DNA from: Xanthomonas sp. NCPPB 1128
Lineage (GTDB): Bacteria; Pseudomonadota; Gammaproteobacteria; Xanthomonadales; Xanthomonadaceae
Assembly: GCF_001043115.1 (NCBI RefSeq)
Contig: NZ_LFME01000023.1
Coordinates: 17,722-81,721 of the forward strand
Direction of reading: 5' to 3'
Length of the DNA stretch: 64,000 nt
The notes beneath the pieces are model-generated. The model made no database searches, was not told the origin of the DNA, and saw nothing but the letters and a program-made list of their open reading frames with translations. Each line of letters begins with the position of its first letter. Position 1 is the stretch's first letter. Both the position numbers and the translations under genes were made by a program. Of the stretch, positions 40,401 through 54,503 are shown in pieces.

Positions 40401-42167
40401 TCAGTCGATGAACTGCAGGCGAGCGAGTTCGGCGTACAACCCGTCCTGCGCCAGCAGCTCGGCGTGGGTGCCCTGGGCGACGATGCGGCCGTGGTCCATC
40501 ACCACGATGCGGTCGGCCTTGAGCACGGTCGCCAGGCGGTGCGCGATCACCAGCGTGGTACGTCCCGCCATCAGCCGCTCCAGTGCATGCTGCACGGCGT
40601 TTTCGCTTTGCGCGTCCAGGGCGCTGGTGGCCTCGTCCAGCAACAGGATCGGCGCGTCCTTGAGCAGGGCGCGGGCGATGGCGATGCGTTGCTGCTGGCC
40701 GCCGGACAGCCGTGCGCCGCGCTCGCCCAGTTCGCTGGCGTAGCCGTCGGGCAGCTGCCGCAGGAACGTATCGGCTTCGGCGGCGCGCGCGGCGGCCTCG
40801 ACCTCGGCCTCGCTGGCCTCGAGCCGCCCGTAGCGGATGTTGTCGGCGGCGCTGGCGGCGAACAGGGTCGGGTGCTGCGGCACCAGCCCGATCGCCGCGC
40901 GCAACTGCGACGGGTCCAGCGTGCGCAGATCGAGGCCGTCCACCTGCACGCTGCCCGATTGCGGATCGTGGAAGCGCATCAGCAGCGCCAGCACCGTGCT
41001 CTTGCCGGCGCCGGAGGGGCCGACCAGGGCCACGCTCTCGCCTGGCCGCACGTGCAGATCGAAGCCATCCAGCGCCGGGTGATCGGGGCGCTGCGGATAA
41101 CGGAAGCTGACGTTGTCGAAGCGCACCTCGCCGCGCAGTGGCTGCGGCAGCGCAAGCGGTTGCGCCGGCGCGACCACTTCGGGGCGTTCCTGGAACAGTT
41201 CGGCGATGCGGCCCATGCCGCCGGCCGCGCGCTGCAGGTCGTTCCAGACCTCGGCCAGCGAGGCGACCGAGCCGCCGCCGAACATCGCGTACAGCACGAA
41301 CTGGCCGAGCGCGCCGGCGCTGAGTTGGCCGGCGGCCACCTCGTGCGCGCCCGACCACAGCACCAGCACGATCGCGCCGAAGATCAGCACGATCGCCGCA
41401 GCGGTGATCAGCGCCTGTGCACCGACCCGGCGCCGTGCCACTGCCACGGTCTGCGCCAGCGCTTCGCCGAAGCGGCCGCGTTCGTAGCCTTCGCGCGCGT
41501 AGGCCTGCACCGTGCGCACCGCGCCCAGGGTTTCGGCGGCCAGGGTGTTGGCGTCGGCGACGCGGTCCTGGCTGGCGCGCGAAATCTTCTGCAGGCGCCG
41601 CGCACCGAGCACGATCGGCAGCACCGCTACGGGGATGCCGAGCAGGGTGTAGGCGGCCAGGTGCGGGCTGGTCACGCACAGCATCACCACGCTGCCGACC
41701 GCGGTGACCGTGCTGCGCAGTGCCACCGACATGGTGCTGCCGATCACGCCACGCAGCAGTTCGCTATCGGCCGACAGGCGCGAGACCAGCTCGCCGCTGC
41801 GGTTGCGGTCGTGGAAGCCGGCATGCAGGCCGATCAGGTGCGTGTATAGGCGCTCGCGCAGGTCGGCGACCACCTTCTCGCCGAGCAGCGACACGAAATA
41901 GAAGCGCGTGGCCGTGGCCACCGCCAGCACCAATGCGACCGCGAACAGCAGGGCGAAGGACTGGTTGATGCGGCTGACGTCGCTGAAGCCGTGGTCGATC
42001 ATCTGCCGCACCGCCACCGGCAGGCTCAGCGTCGCGCTGGAGGAGACCGCCAGCGCCACCAACCAGGCGACGAGCAGGCCGCGCCGGCGACGCACGAACG
42101 GCCACAGGGTGCGCAGGCTGCCGAGTCTGCGCAGCGACTTGGCCTGATCGGCCGACGGGGTGTTCAT
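40401..42167 (-). CDS. ABC exporter, fused membrane and ATPase domains (ABCB/MsbA-like)
   Basis: A 588-residue half-transporter that probably acts as a homodimer in the inner membrane. Residues ~25-320 are a six-helix type IV exporter domain with family motif DRNRSGELVSRLSADSELLRGVIG. The ATPase domain has Walker A GPSGAGKST, signature LSGGQQQRIAIARALL, Walker B ILLLDEATSALD and H-loop IAHRLATVL. Lipid A flippase MsbA and multidrug exporters share this layout; the cargo cannot be assigned. Its start overlaps the stop of the yigZ-like gene (ATGA), so both are co-translated. Confidence 0.92.
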   Translation of the reverse strand: MNTPSADQAKSLRRLGSLRTLWPFVRRRRGLLVAWLVALAVSSSATLSLPVAVRQMIDHGFSDVSRINQSFALLFAVALVLAVATATRFYFVSLLGEKVVADLRERLYTHLIGLHAGFHDRNRSGELVSRLSADSELLRGVIGSTMSVALRSTVTAVGSVVMLCVTSPHLAAYTLLGIPVAVLPIVLGARRLQKISRASQDRVADANTLAAETLGAVRTVQAYAREGYERGRFGEALAQTVAVARRRVGAQALITAAAIVLIFGAIVLVLWSGAHEVAAGQLSAGALGQFVLYAMFGGGSVASLAEVWNDLQRAAGGMGRIAELFQERPEVVAPAQPLALPQPLRGEVRFDNVSFRYPQRPDHPALDGFDLHVRPGESVALVGPSGAGKSTVLALLMRFHDPQSGSVQVDGLDLRTLDPSQLRAAIGLVPQHPTLFAASAADNIRYGRLEASEAEVEAAARAAEADTFLRQLPDGYASELGERGARLSGGQQQRIAIARALLKDAPILLLDEATSALDAQSENAVQHALERLMAGRTTLVIAHRLATVLKADRIVVMDHGRIVAQGTHAELLAQDGLYAELARLQFID

Positions 42168-42766
42168 GCGGGGGCGGGTTCCGAACAGCGGACCCGATTG
42201 CGAGTGGCGTCGCGCAGGCGGGTTTTCAAGGCGTCCACGCGATCGCTGGGCAGGCGCAGGCGCAATTCGGCGCCGCCGGCATCGAAGCGTTCATCGAGTT
42301 TTTCCGCGGCGCAGGCGCTCAGTGCGGCATGCACCGCGCCCAGGTCGTCGAAGCCGCAGTGCAGGGTCAGCAGGCTCAACGCCAGCAGCGGTTGCCGCGG
42401 CGCCAGTCGCAGGCATTCGGCCGCGCTGCCGCCGTAGGCGCGGACCAGGCCGCCGGCGCCGAGCTTGATGCCGCCATACCAGCGCGTGACCACCACCACC
42501 ACGCGGTCGAAGCCCTGGCCGTCGATTGCGGCCAGGATCGGCCGGCCGGCGGTGCCGGCGGGCTCGCCGTCGTCGCTGGAGCGGTACTCGTCGCCATGGC
42601 GGTAGGCCCAGCAATTGTGGGTGGCGTCGGCCACCGTCACCTGTTGCAGGAACGCCAGCGCCGCGCCGGCGTCGGCGATCGGTGCGGCATGCGCCAGGAA
42701 GCGGCTGTGCTTGATCTCCACGCTGTGGCTGACGGGGTGCGGGAGCGTATCGGGCATCGGCGGCAT
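42164..42766 (-). CDS. yigZ: YigZ / IMPACT-family protein
   Basis: A 200-residue protein with the N-terminal IMPACT domain (VSHSVEIKHSRFLAHAAPIADAGAALAFLQQV, ATHNCWAYRHG, SSDDGEPAGTAGRPILAAI, VVVVTRWYGGIKLGAGGLVRAYG) and a C-terminal ferredoxin-like DUF1949 half. Family members are linked to translation control but the bacterial role is unclear. An in-frame ATG nine bases downstream is an equally possible start. It ends in the start codon of the ABC exporter gene. Confidence 0.9.
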   Translation of the reverse strand: MPPMPDTLPHPVSHSVEIKHSRFLAHAAPIADAGAALAFLQQVTVADATHNCWAYRHGDEYRSSDDGEPAGTAGRPILAAIDGQGFDRVVVVVTRWYGGIKLGAGGLVRAYGGSAAECLRLAPRQPLLALSLLTLHCGFDDLGAVHAALSACAAEKLDERFDAGGAELRLRLPSDRVDALKTRLRDATRNRVRCSEPAPA

Positions 42767-42819
42767 TGTAGACGAGGCGCGACGTCGGCCTGTTGCGCCG
42801 GCGCCGGGGGCCGCGCGGC

Positions 42820-43968
42820 TCAGTCCTGCAGCAGCGTGCGCAGGTCGGCGGGCAGCGCGCGGTGCGGATGCGTGCGCTGGAAGCGCAGCAGGCTGGCGCG
42901 GGCGGCGTCCAGTTCGCCCTCGTCGCGGCGCTCGCGGATCCGCTGCAGCCAGCGCCGCGGCGGCAAGCGCGCATCGGCCTCCACTGCGACCTCCACCTCG
43001 GCCGTCACGGCACCGGTGGCGGGCATGGGTTCCGGCGTTGCGGCTGCGGGCGCTGCAGGCGACGTCGAAGGGCGCAGCGAGAGCGCCTCCGACGCCTCGG
43101 CCGTAGCGGCCTGCGCGCGCGTGGAGGTCGCCGGTTTGGCCCGGTGGGCGTTGTCGGTAGGGGCGCTGCGCGCCCAGGTGTCCTGCGCCGTCGTCGCACG
43201 CGCCGGTGCGCGCAAGGCCATCGCGGCCGGTGCGGCTTGCTGTTCCGTGGCCGGTTCGGGAGACGGCTCGCTGCTGTCGGCCGCGATGGCCGGCGGTGGC
43301 GGGGCCGGCGTTGCAGCGGGCGCAACCATGGGCGGTGGCACAGGAGGGGCAAGGCGCTTCGTGGGCACCGGCTTGGACGCCTGCGGCTGCGGCACACGCT
43401 CCAGCAGTGGTGCGGCAGGCGCTTCCGCTGCCATGCGCGCCGAGGCCGCAGGGGCGGGCACTGCGGTCTCGGCGACTGCCGGCGCGGCGCTGGCCTGCGC
43501 CTGCTCCGCGGAAGCGGGTGCCGGCGATGCGACGGGCGCAGGCATGGCGTCGCTGTCGGGAGCGGTTGCCGGGGCTGGCGCTGTCGCCGGTGCCGGTGTG
43601 GAGGGCGCCGGCGGACGTCCGCGCCAGGCAATGCCGGCCACCAGCACCAGCGAGGCGGCCACGCCGAGCCAGGTCGGCCAGCGTGACCGCGACGCCGCCG
43701 CCGGGGCGGCGCGCGCTGCAGGAGCGTCGGCCGTCGCTTTCGCTTCAGCAGGGGGGGGCGGCGGCATCGCTGTGGCGGCCTGCGCCCGCGCCCGCTCCGC
43801 GGCGCTGCTGGGATACTCCGGAACCTCGGCGGCACCCGGCGCGACCGCCGCGCGCGCGGCGGCCAGGATCGCCGCGTCCAGCGCCGGCGGCGGCAGTGCC
43901 TGCCGGCCCAGGCGCAGACGCTCGGCCAGCGCGCGCTCTTCCGGGGTCAGCGGTTCGTCGGCGCTCAT
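42820..43968 (-). CDS. Probable anti-sigma factor with long Ala/Pro-rich periplasmic region
   Basis: A 382-residue single-pass membrane protein. The N-terminal ~60 residues (MSADEPLTPEERALAERLRLGRQALPPPALDAAILAAARAA) are the expected cytoplasmic part. A transmembrane helix follows (SRWPTWLGVAASLVLVAGIAW, ~95-115), then ~180 residues of low-complexity Ala/Pro, and finally a short ordered end (LPPRRWLQRIRERRDEGELDAARASLLRFQRTHPHRALPADLRTLL). The start overlaps the ECF sigma gene stop as ATGA, the arrangement typical of sigma/anti-sigma pairs, which is the main evidence for function. No zinc-binding HxxxCxxC motif is visible, so it is not a ZAS-type anti-sigma. The C-terminal end resembles a small TPR-like helix pair. 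Confidence 0.72.
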   Translation of the reverse strand: MSADEPLTPEERALAERLRLGRQALPPPALDAAILAAARAAVAPGAAEVPEYPSSAAERARAQAATAMPPPPPAEAKATADAPAARAAPAAASRSRWPTWLGVAASLVLVAGIAWRGRPPAPSTPAPATAPAPATAPDSDAMPAPVASPAPASAEQAQASAAPAVAETAVPAPAASARMAAEAPAAPLLERVPQPQASKPVPTKRLAPPVPPPMVAPAATPAPPPPAIAADSSEPSPEPATEQQAAPAAMALRAPARATTAQDTWARSAPTDNAHRAKPATSTRAQAATAEASEALSLRPSTSPAAPAAATPEPMPATGAVTAEVEVAVEADARLPPRRWLQRIRERRDEGELDAARASLLRFQRTHPHRALPADLRTLLQD

Positions 43969-44609
43969 CCGCCCAGCCTCGCGCGCAGTTTGTCCATCGC
44001 ATAGCGCAGCCGCGACTTGACCGTCTCGCGGCCGACGCCGGTGATCTGCCCGATCTCGTCCAGGCTCAATTCCTGCTCCAGGCGCAGCAGCAGCACGTCG
44101 CGTTGCTCCTCGGGAAGCGCATCCAGGGCCAGTTGCAGCTGGCGCCGTTGTTCGAAGGCGGACAATTGCCGCTCCGGGGTATCGGGGTCCTGCACGCGGG
44201 CGGTGCGCAGGTCGGCGTCGGCCGGTGCCGGCGGTCGATGCCTGGCAGCGCGCCAGTGGTCGCCGAGCCGATTGTGGGCGATGCGCAGCAGCCAGGTGGT
44301 GAACGCGGCCTGCGGCTGCCAGTCCAGGCGCGCGGCGATCACCCGCTGCCACACGTCCTGGAACAGTTCTTCGGCCAGCGCACGGTCGCGCAGCTGCCGC
44401 AGCAGGTACTGATACAGACGGCCGCGATGGCGCAGGTACAAGGTCTCGAACGCGCGCGCGTCGCCGGCCGCGTAGGCCAGCATCAGGGCTTCGTCGCTCG
44501 CTTCGACCGGGGCATCCACGGCGGCAAGCCTAAGCGTTCCCCGGGCCGGCGCATAGTCGGGAAGCGGGGGCCGGGAAGAGGCCGGCAATGGCGGAAGTTC
44601 GGACAACAT
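43965..44609 (-). CDS. ECF-type RNA polymerase sigma factor
   Basis: Directs RNA polymerase to a specific regulon. Region 2 is SDEALMLAYAAGDARAFETLYLRHRGRLYQYLLRQLRDRALAEELFQDVWQRVI. Region 4 is LALDALPEEQRDVLLLRLEQELSLDEIGQITGVGRETVKSRLRYAMDKLRARL, with a clear helix-turn-helix. No region 3 is present. Start is uncertain: ATG 44609 gives 214 residues with a Pro-rich leader, GTG 44519 gives 184, nearer the family norm; neither has a good ribosome-binding site. Translation is coupled to the downstream membrane protein by ATGA. It is divergent from the GGDEF-EAL gene. Confidence 0.88.
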   Translation of the reverse strand: MLSELPPLPASSRPPLPDYAPARGTLRLAAVDAPVEASDEALMLAYAAGDARAFETLYLRHRGRLYQYLLRQLRDRALAEELFQDVWQRVIAARLDWQPQAAFTTWLLRIAHNRLGDHWRAARHRPPAPADADLRTARVQDPDTPERQLSAFEQRRQLQLALDALPEEQRDVLLLRLEQELSLDEIGQITGVGRETVKSRLRYAMDKLRARLGG

Positions 44610-44736
44610 GTGTAGACAAACGCGCATCTCGCCACTTCGGGGTCGAGCGGGCGTCGATCGGTGCATGCAACAGGTATGCTGATGGTGAAGGGCGAGCGTG
44701 GAGCAGTTCCGGGGGGCCCTGCAGGAGTTGTCGTCG

Positions 44737-47622
44737 ATGCTGTTCAATTCGTCCACCACCGTCCGCGAAGACGCATCCGGCGGCCATGCGCCCGCCCGCA
44801 CGGCGCAGGCCTTGTGCGGCCTGCTGCCGCCCGGCAGCGCCGTGGTGATCGGCTGCGGCGACGGCGTGGTCGGGCGCCTCCACGGCGCCAGCGCCGAGGC
44901 GCCGGAGTGGCTGCAGGCGCTGGTCGCCCAGACGCTGGCCGCCACCGAGTTGCCGCCGTCGACGACGCCGACGGTGCTGCACGTGCACCGCACCGCCGAG
45001 GGTGCCTGCGTGGCCATCGGCGCGCAGGTGAAGCAGCCGCTGGACGCAACGCACCGCGCGGCCTGGTGCGAGGCCGCGGTCGCGTTCGGCCTGAATCTGC
45101 TCGACACCGAGCGCATGCGCGCGCGCATCGAGGGCCTGGAAAAATCCAAGCAACTGCAGCAGGCGCTGTACGAGATCGCCGACCTGGCCGGCGCCGATCT
45201 GGAAATGAGCCAGATGCTGCAGCGCGTGCACGCCGTGCTCGAATCGCTGATGTATGCGGAGAACTGCTACATCGTCGAGTACGACGAAGACCAGCAGAGC
45301 ATGCGTTTCCTGTACTTCTCCGACCGCCACGACGACTTCGTCGCCGACCCGGAGCAGACCTACTTCCTGCACGACATGCCGCACAGCCTCACCTTCGCCC
45401 TGCTGCGCCATGGTCGCGCGGTGCGCGGGCCGTCGGAACAGGTGCGCGAACGCCTGCAGGTCGGCGACAACGTCGGCCACGGTCCGGAGAGCCGCGACTG
45501 GCTGGGCGTGCCGATGCTGCGCGAGGGCCGTGTGTGCGGGGCGATCGTGGTGCAGAACTACGATTACGCGCTGCGCTACACCGACGCCGACCGCGCGCTG
45601 CTTGCCTACGTGGCGCAGCACGTGCAGACCGCGATGGACCGGCGCCACGCGCAGGTGCAGCTGGAGCGACGGGTGGACCTGCGCACCCAGGAACTGCAGC
45701 GTGCCAACTGCGACCTGCAGGACGAGATCCAGGAGCGCAAGCGCGCCGAGATGCTGCAGCTGGCGCTGTTCCGCATCGCCGAGCTGGCGATCCGCTCGGA
45801 GAGCCTGCAGCAGTTCTACACCGAGGTGCACGCCATCGTCGGCGGGCTGATCGACGCTCGCAATCTGTACATCGCCCTGCTGTCCGACGACGACACGATG
45901 CTGGAGTTCGTGTATTCGGTGGACGAGTTCACCCCGTACCGCCCGCAACGGCGCCGCGGCCGCGGACTGACCGAGTACGTGATGCGGGTGCGGCGTCCGC
46001 AGCTGCTCGAACTGGCCGACATCGACGCCTTGCTGGCGCAGGACGAGGTGCAGGAATACGGCCAGCGTCCCTACAGCTGGCTGGGCGCGCCGCTGTTCGA
46101 CGAGGGCGAGGTGATCGGCGCGATCGTGGTGCAGAGCTACGTCGCCAAGGTGCGTTTCACCGAGCACGACCAGCGCCTGCTGACCTTCGTCGCGCACAAC
46201 GTTGGCAGCGGCCTGGCGCGGCAGCGCGCGCAGGAACGGTTGCGACTGGCGCACGCGGAGCTGGAGCAGCGCGTGGAGGAGCGCACCCGCGAGCTGGCCG
46301 AGGTCAACGAGCAGTTGCTGGCGCAGATCGCCGAACGCTGGCGCGCCGAGCAGCGCCTGACCCATCAGGCGCTGCACGATGCGCTGACCGGCTTGCCGAA
46401 CCGCTCGCATCTGCTCGACCGACTCAGCGAGGCGATCGCCCGCGCGCGGGGCGGCGGCAAGACCTTCGCCGTGCTGTTCCTGGATCTGGACCGGTTCAAG
46501 CTGGTCAACGACAGCATCGGGCACGCCGCCGGCGACGAGATGCTGGTGCAGGTGGCCAAGCGCATCGTCTCCACGATCCGCGGTCAGGACGTGGTGGCGC
46601 GCCTGGGCGGCGACGAGTTCGCGGTGCTGACGCCGTCCGAGCACGGCCTGGATGGTGCACGCGAGCTGGCGCGGCGCCTGCTGCACGTGCTCGGCCAGCC
46701 GATGTGGGTGGCCGGCCGCGAGTTGTTCCCGTCCGGGAGCCTGGGCATCGCCGCCTGGCATCCGCGCTACCACAACGGCGAGGAGATGCTGCGCGACGCG
46801 GACGCGGCCATGTACCGGGCCAAGGCGCAGACCCAGGATCGCTGCGTGGTGTTCGACGAGGCCATGCGCGAGGCGGCGCTGCGCAGTCTCGATCTGGAGG
46901 CCGACCTGCGCCGCGCGATCAACAACCGCGACTTCGAGCCGTTCTACCAGCCGATCGTGCGCCTGCACGATGGCGAGGTGATCGGCCACGAAGCCCTGTT
47001 GCGCTGGCGCCACGAGAGCCGCGGGCTGCTGGTGCCGAGCCAGTTCATCGACCTGGGCGAGGAGAGCGGCCTGATCGAGCAGGTGGACTGGCTGTTGTAC
47101 GCGCAGGTGATCCGGCGCCTGGCGCAGAGCGAGGGCGGCTACGTGTCGGTCAACGTCTCGCCGCGGCACTTCCGTTCGCCCGATTTCACCGAGCGGCTGT
47201 TCGGGCTGATCGACACCGCCGGCGCCGATCCGCGCCGCCTGCGCGTGGAAATCACCGAGGTGGCGCTGCTTGACGACGCGCCACGCACCCTGGCCATCCT
47301 GCAGGCGCTGCGCGAGCGCGGCGTGTTGGCGCAACTGGACGACTTCGGCACCGGCTTCTCGGCGCTGTCGTATCTGCACCGCTTCCCGATCTCGGTGCTG
47401 AAGATCGACCAGAGCTTCGTCGCCGGCCTGCAGGACGAGGGCAACACCGGCAGCCATGCGCTGGTGCGCGGCATCCTCGCCCTGGCCAGCACGCTGGGCA
47501 TCGAGACGGTGGGTGAGGGCATCGAGACCGAGCAGCAACTGGCGACATTGCGCGAACTGGGTTGCGATTACGGGCAGGGCTATCTGCTCGGGCGTCCGGC
47601 GGCTGCGCCGCAGCAGTTCTGA
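44737..47622 (+). CDS. GAF-GAF-GGDEF-EAL cyclic-di-GMP turnover protein
   Basis: Soluble signalling protein of ~961 residues. The first ~120 residues are unassigned. Two GAF domains follow (~145-310, ~360-505; each contains the pattern SWLGAPL/DWLGVPM...GAIVVQ-Y), separated and followed by coiled coils. The GGDEF domain has HDALTGLPNRSHLLDRL, LDLDRFKLVNDSIGHAAGD and RLGGDEFAVL. The EAL domain has GHEALLRWRHE, SVNVSPRHF, EITE, DDFGTGFSALSYL, LKIDQSFV and GEGIETEQQ. Both catalytic motifs are intact, so synthesis and hydrolysis are both possible. ATG 44737 has AGGAG nine bases upstream; GTG 44698, in frame, is the alternative start. It lies next to the sigma/anti-sigma pair, divergently. Confidence 0.9.
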   Translation: MLFNSSTTVREDASGGHAPARTAQALCGLLPPGSAVVIGCGDGVVGRLHGASAEAPEWLQALVAQTLAATELPPSTTPTVLHVHRTAEGACVAIGAQVKQPLDATHRAAWCEAAVAFGLNLLDTERMRARIEGLEKSKQLQQALYEIADLAGADLEMSQMLQRVHAVLESLMYAENCYIVEYDEDQQSMRFLYFSDRHDDFVADPEQTYFLHDMPHSLTFALLRHGRAVRGPSEQVRERLQVGDNVGHGPESRDWLGVPMLREGRVCGAIVVQNYDYALRYTDADRALLAYVAQHVQTAMDRRHAQVQLERRVDLRTQELQRANCDLQDEIQERKRAEMLQLALFRIAELAIRSESLQQFYTEVHAIVGGLIDARNLYIALLSDDDTMLEFVYSVDEFTPYRPQRRRGRGLTEYVMRVRRPQLLELADIDALLAQDEVQEYGQRPYSWLGAPLFDEGEVIGAIVVQSYVAKVRFTEHDQRLLTFVAHNVGSGLARQRAQERLRLAHAELEQRVEERTRELAEVNEQLLAQIAERWRAEQRLTHQALHDALTGLPNRSHLLDRLSEAIARARGGGKTFAVLFLDLDRFKLVNDSIGHAAGDEMLVQVAKRIVSTIRGQDVVARLGGDEFAVLTPSEHGLDGARELARRLLHVLGQPMWVAGRELFPSGSLGIAAWHPRYHNGEEMLRDADAAMYRAKAQTQDRCVVFDEAMREAALRSLDLEADLRRAINNRDFEPFYQPIVRLHDGEVIGHEALLRWRHESRGLLVPSQFIDLGEESGLIEQVDWLLYAQVIRRLAQSEGGYVSVNVSPRHFRSPDFTERLFGLIDTAGADPRRLRVEITEVALLDDAPRTLAILQALRERGVLAQLDDFGTGFSALSYLHRFPISVLKIDQSFVAGLQDEGNTGSHALVRGILALASTLGIETVGEGIETEQQLATLRELGCDYGQGYLLGRPAAAPQQF

Positions 47623-47781
47623 AGCGATCGAATGCGGCGCGCGTCGCCATGTGCGGGGCGCTCGCTGTCGGCACGCGCTCGTTGGCCGCAGCGCGATGCG
47701 CCGCGGCGCGTTTGTTCGATTCGCGCCTGCGTCATCCGCAGACGCTGGAGCGACTGAGGGTTTCGCATCGCAGCTTGTCGT

Positions 47782-47848
47782 GTAGGAGCGGCTTCAGCCG
47801 CGACGCGCGTTCCCGGTAAAGCCCCGTCGCGGCTGAAGCCGCTCCTAC
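47782..47848. repeat. Inverted pair of GTAG-type REPs
   Basis: GTAGGAGCGGCTTCAGCCGC at 47782 and its inverted copy ending GCCGCTCCTAC at 47848, between the GGDEF-EAL gene and the LOG gene. It may terminate both convergent transcripts. Confidence 0.85.
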
Positions 47849-47910
47849 AAGGCTCTTCCCGTCGTCATGTGAGGTGCCCCAAGCACGACGCCGACACGCT
47901 GCCTTTGGTT

Positions 47911-48504
47911 TCAGCGCAACGCGTTGCGCCGCTTCTCGTCGATCCACTTCGACGCCTGCGCCGGTGTGTACTCGCGCATCCAGCCCAGCATCGTGTCGAT
48001 GTCGCTGCCGTACCACAGGTCGGCGCGCTGGTCCGGGTGCAGGAAGCGCTCCTCGACCATGCGATCGATCATGCCGATCAGCGGTGCGTAGAACCCTTCC
48101 ACGTCGAGGAAGGCGCAGGGCTTGTTGCTGATGCCCAACTGGCGCCAGGTCAGCATCTCGAAGATCTCTTCCATGGTGCCGAAGCCGCCGGGCAGGGCGA
48201 CGAAGGCGTCGGAGAGGTCGAACATGCGCGACTTGCGTTCGTGCATCGAACCGACGATCTCCAGTTCGGTGAGGCCGCGGTGCGCCACCTCCCAGTCGGC
48301 CAGTTGCTTGGGAATCACGCCGGTGACCTCGCCGCCGGCGGCCAGCACCGCATTGGCCACGGTGCCCATCAGGCCGACATTGCCGCCGCCGTAGACCAGG
48401 CGCAGCCCTTGCTCGGCGATGCGCGTGCCCAGCGCGGTGGCACGCTCGACGTAGGCGGGCTTGTTGCCGGCGTTGGAACCGCAGTAGACGCAGATGCTTT
48501 TCAT
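47911..48504 (-). CDS. LOG-family phosphoribohydrolase (TIGR00730)
   Basis: Family members release free cytokinin bases by cleaving cytokinin riboside 5'-monophosphates, or hydrolyse other nucleoside monophosphates. The 197-residue protein has the Rossmann start SICVYCGSNAGNKPAYVE, YGGGNVGLMG, SMHERKSRM and the diagnostic PGGFGTMEEIFEMLTWRQLG. Length is normal for type I LOG proteins. Start is the ATG that gives the family core directly. In a plant-associated bacterium cytokinin activation is a possibility, but generic purine monophosphate hydrolysis is equally likely. Confidence 0.9.
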   Translation of the reverse strand: MKSICVYCGSNAGNKPAYVERATALGTRIAEQGLRLVYGGGNVGLMGTVANAVLAAGGEVTGVIPKQLADWEVAHRGLTELEIVGSMHERKSRMFDLSDAFVALPGGFGTMEEIFEMLTWRQLGISNKPCAFLDVEGFYAPLIGMIDRMVEERFLHPDQRADLWYGSDIDTMLGWMREYTPAQASKWIDEKRRNALR

Positions 48505-48553
48505 CAGGAATGGGGAGTCGGGAATGGGGAATGGGGAAATCAAAAGCCGAAAC

Positions 48554-48585
48554 GCATAACGCCGGACCTGGGTCCGGCGTTATGC
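48554..48585 (-). terminator. Terminator of the sucA-sucB-lpdA cluster
   Basis: A 15-bp perfect stem (GCATAACGCCGGACC / GGTCCGGCGTTATGC) with a 2-base loop. On the minus strand it is followed by GTTTCGGCTTTTGATTT. It lies 64 bases after the lpdA stop. Confidence 0.7.
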
Positions 48586-48648
48586 AGTGGGAATGCAGTG
48601 CCGGGAATGCGCTTGCGATTCCCGATTCTCCATTCCCGTTTCCCGGCC

Positions 48649-50094
<1,446 letters not shown>

Positions 50095-50231
50095 TCACAC
50101 GGGAATGGGGAGTAGGGAATGGGGAATGGCAAAGGCGCAAGCGCCAGCCCTCTCCCATCCAGGTCCAGGCGGGAATGGAGCGGGGACGGGGCTTGCCCGA
50201 TTCCCGAATCCCCATTCCCGATTCCCGGCTC

Positions 50232-51446
<1,215 letters not shown>

Positions 51447-51493
51447 TGCAGGGGGCGTCCTAGTGGTGTCTTTTTTGGAATGTGAAAGGGTGT

Positions 51494-54319
<2,826 letters not shown>

Positions 54320-54407
54320 GATGGTGGGGTGCGGTCGCTTTGTTTGGGATGGCTTGCGGTAGGAACCGGCGGACGCGAGGGCCGCGCGGGCGTAATCAAG
54401 CGCAAAA

Positions 54408-54413
54408 ATTATA
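54408..54413 (-). promoter_or_regulatory. Candidate -10 element of the sucA promoter
   Basis: On the minus strand GGGGGTATAATTTTTGCG contains a perfect TATAAT, about 89 bases before the sucA ATG and in a region otherwise poor in AT. The -35 region 17 bases upstream is weak. Confidence 0.45.
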
Positions 54414-54503
54414 CCCCCATGAACCAGCCGGGGTGTGCATTCGGCGTGGTCGAGGCCGATCCCGGTTCATCCGTGGCGCGTGTCGTGGCGCCGCCCGGCC
54501 GCC

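Noticed and set aside
42820..44352. Upstream-extended version (510 codons) of the anti-sigma-like gene
   Set aside because: The extension overlaps the sigma factor coding region; ATG 43968 with an ATGA overlap is the natural start.
44530..47538. Long minus-strand open frame opposite the GGDEF-EAL gene
   Set aside because: The plus strand has two complete catalytic domains; the minus frame is His/Gln/Arg-rich with none.
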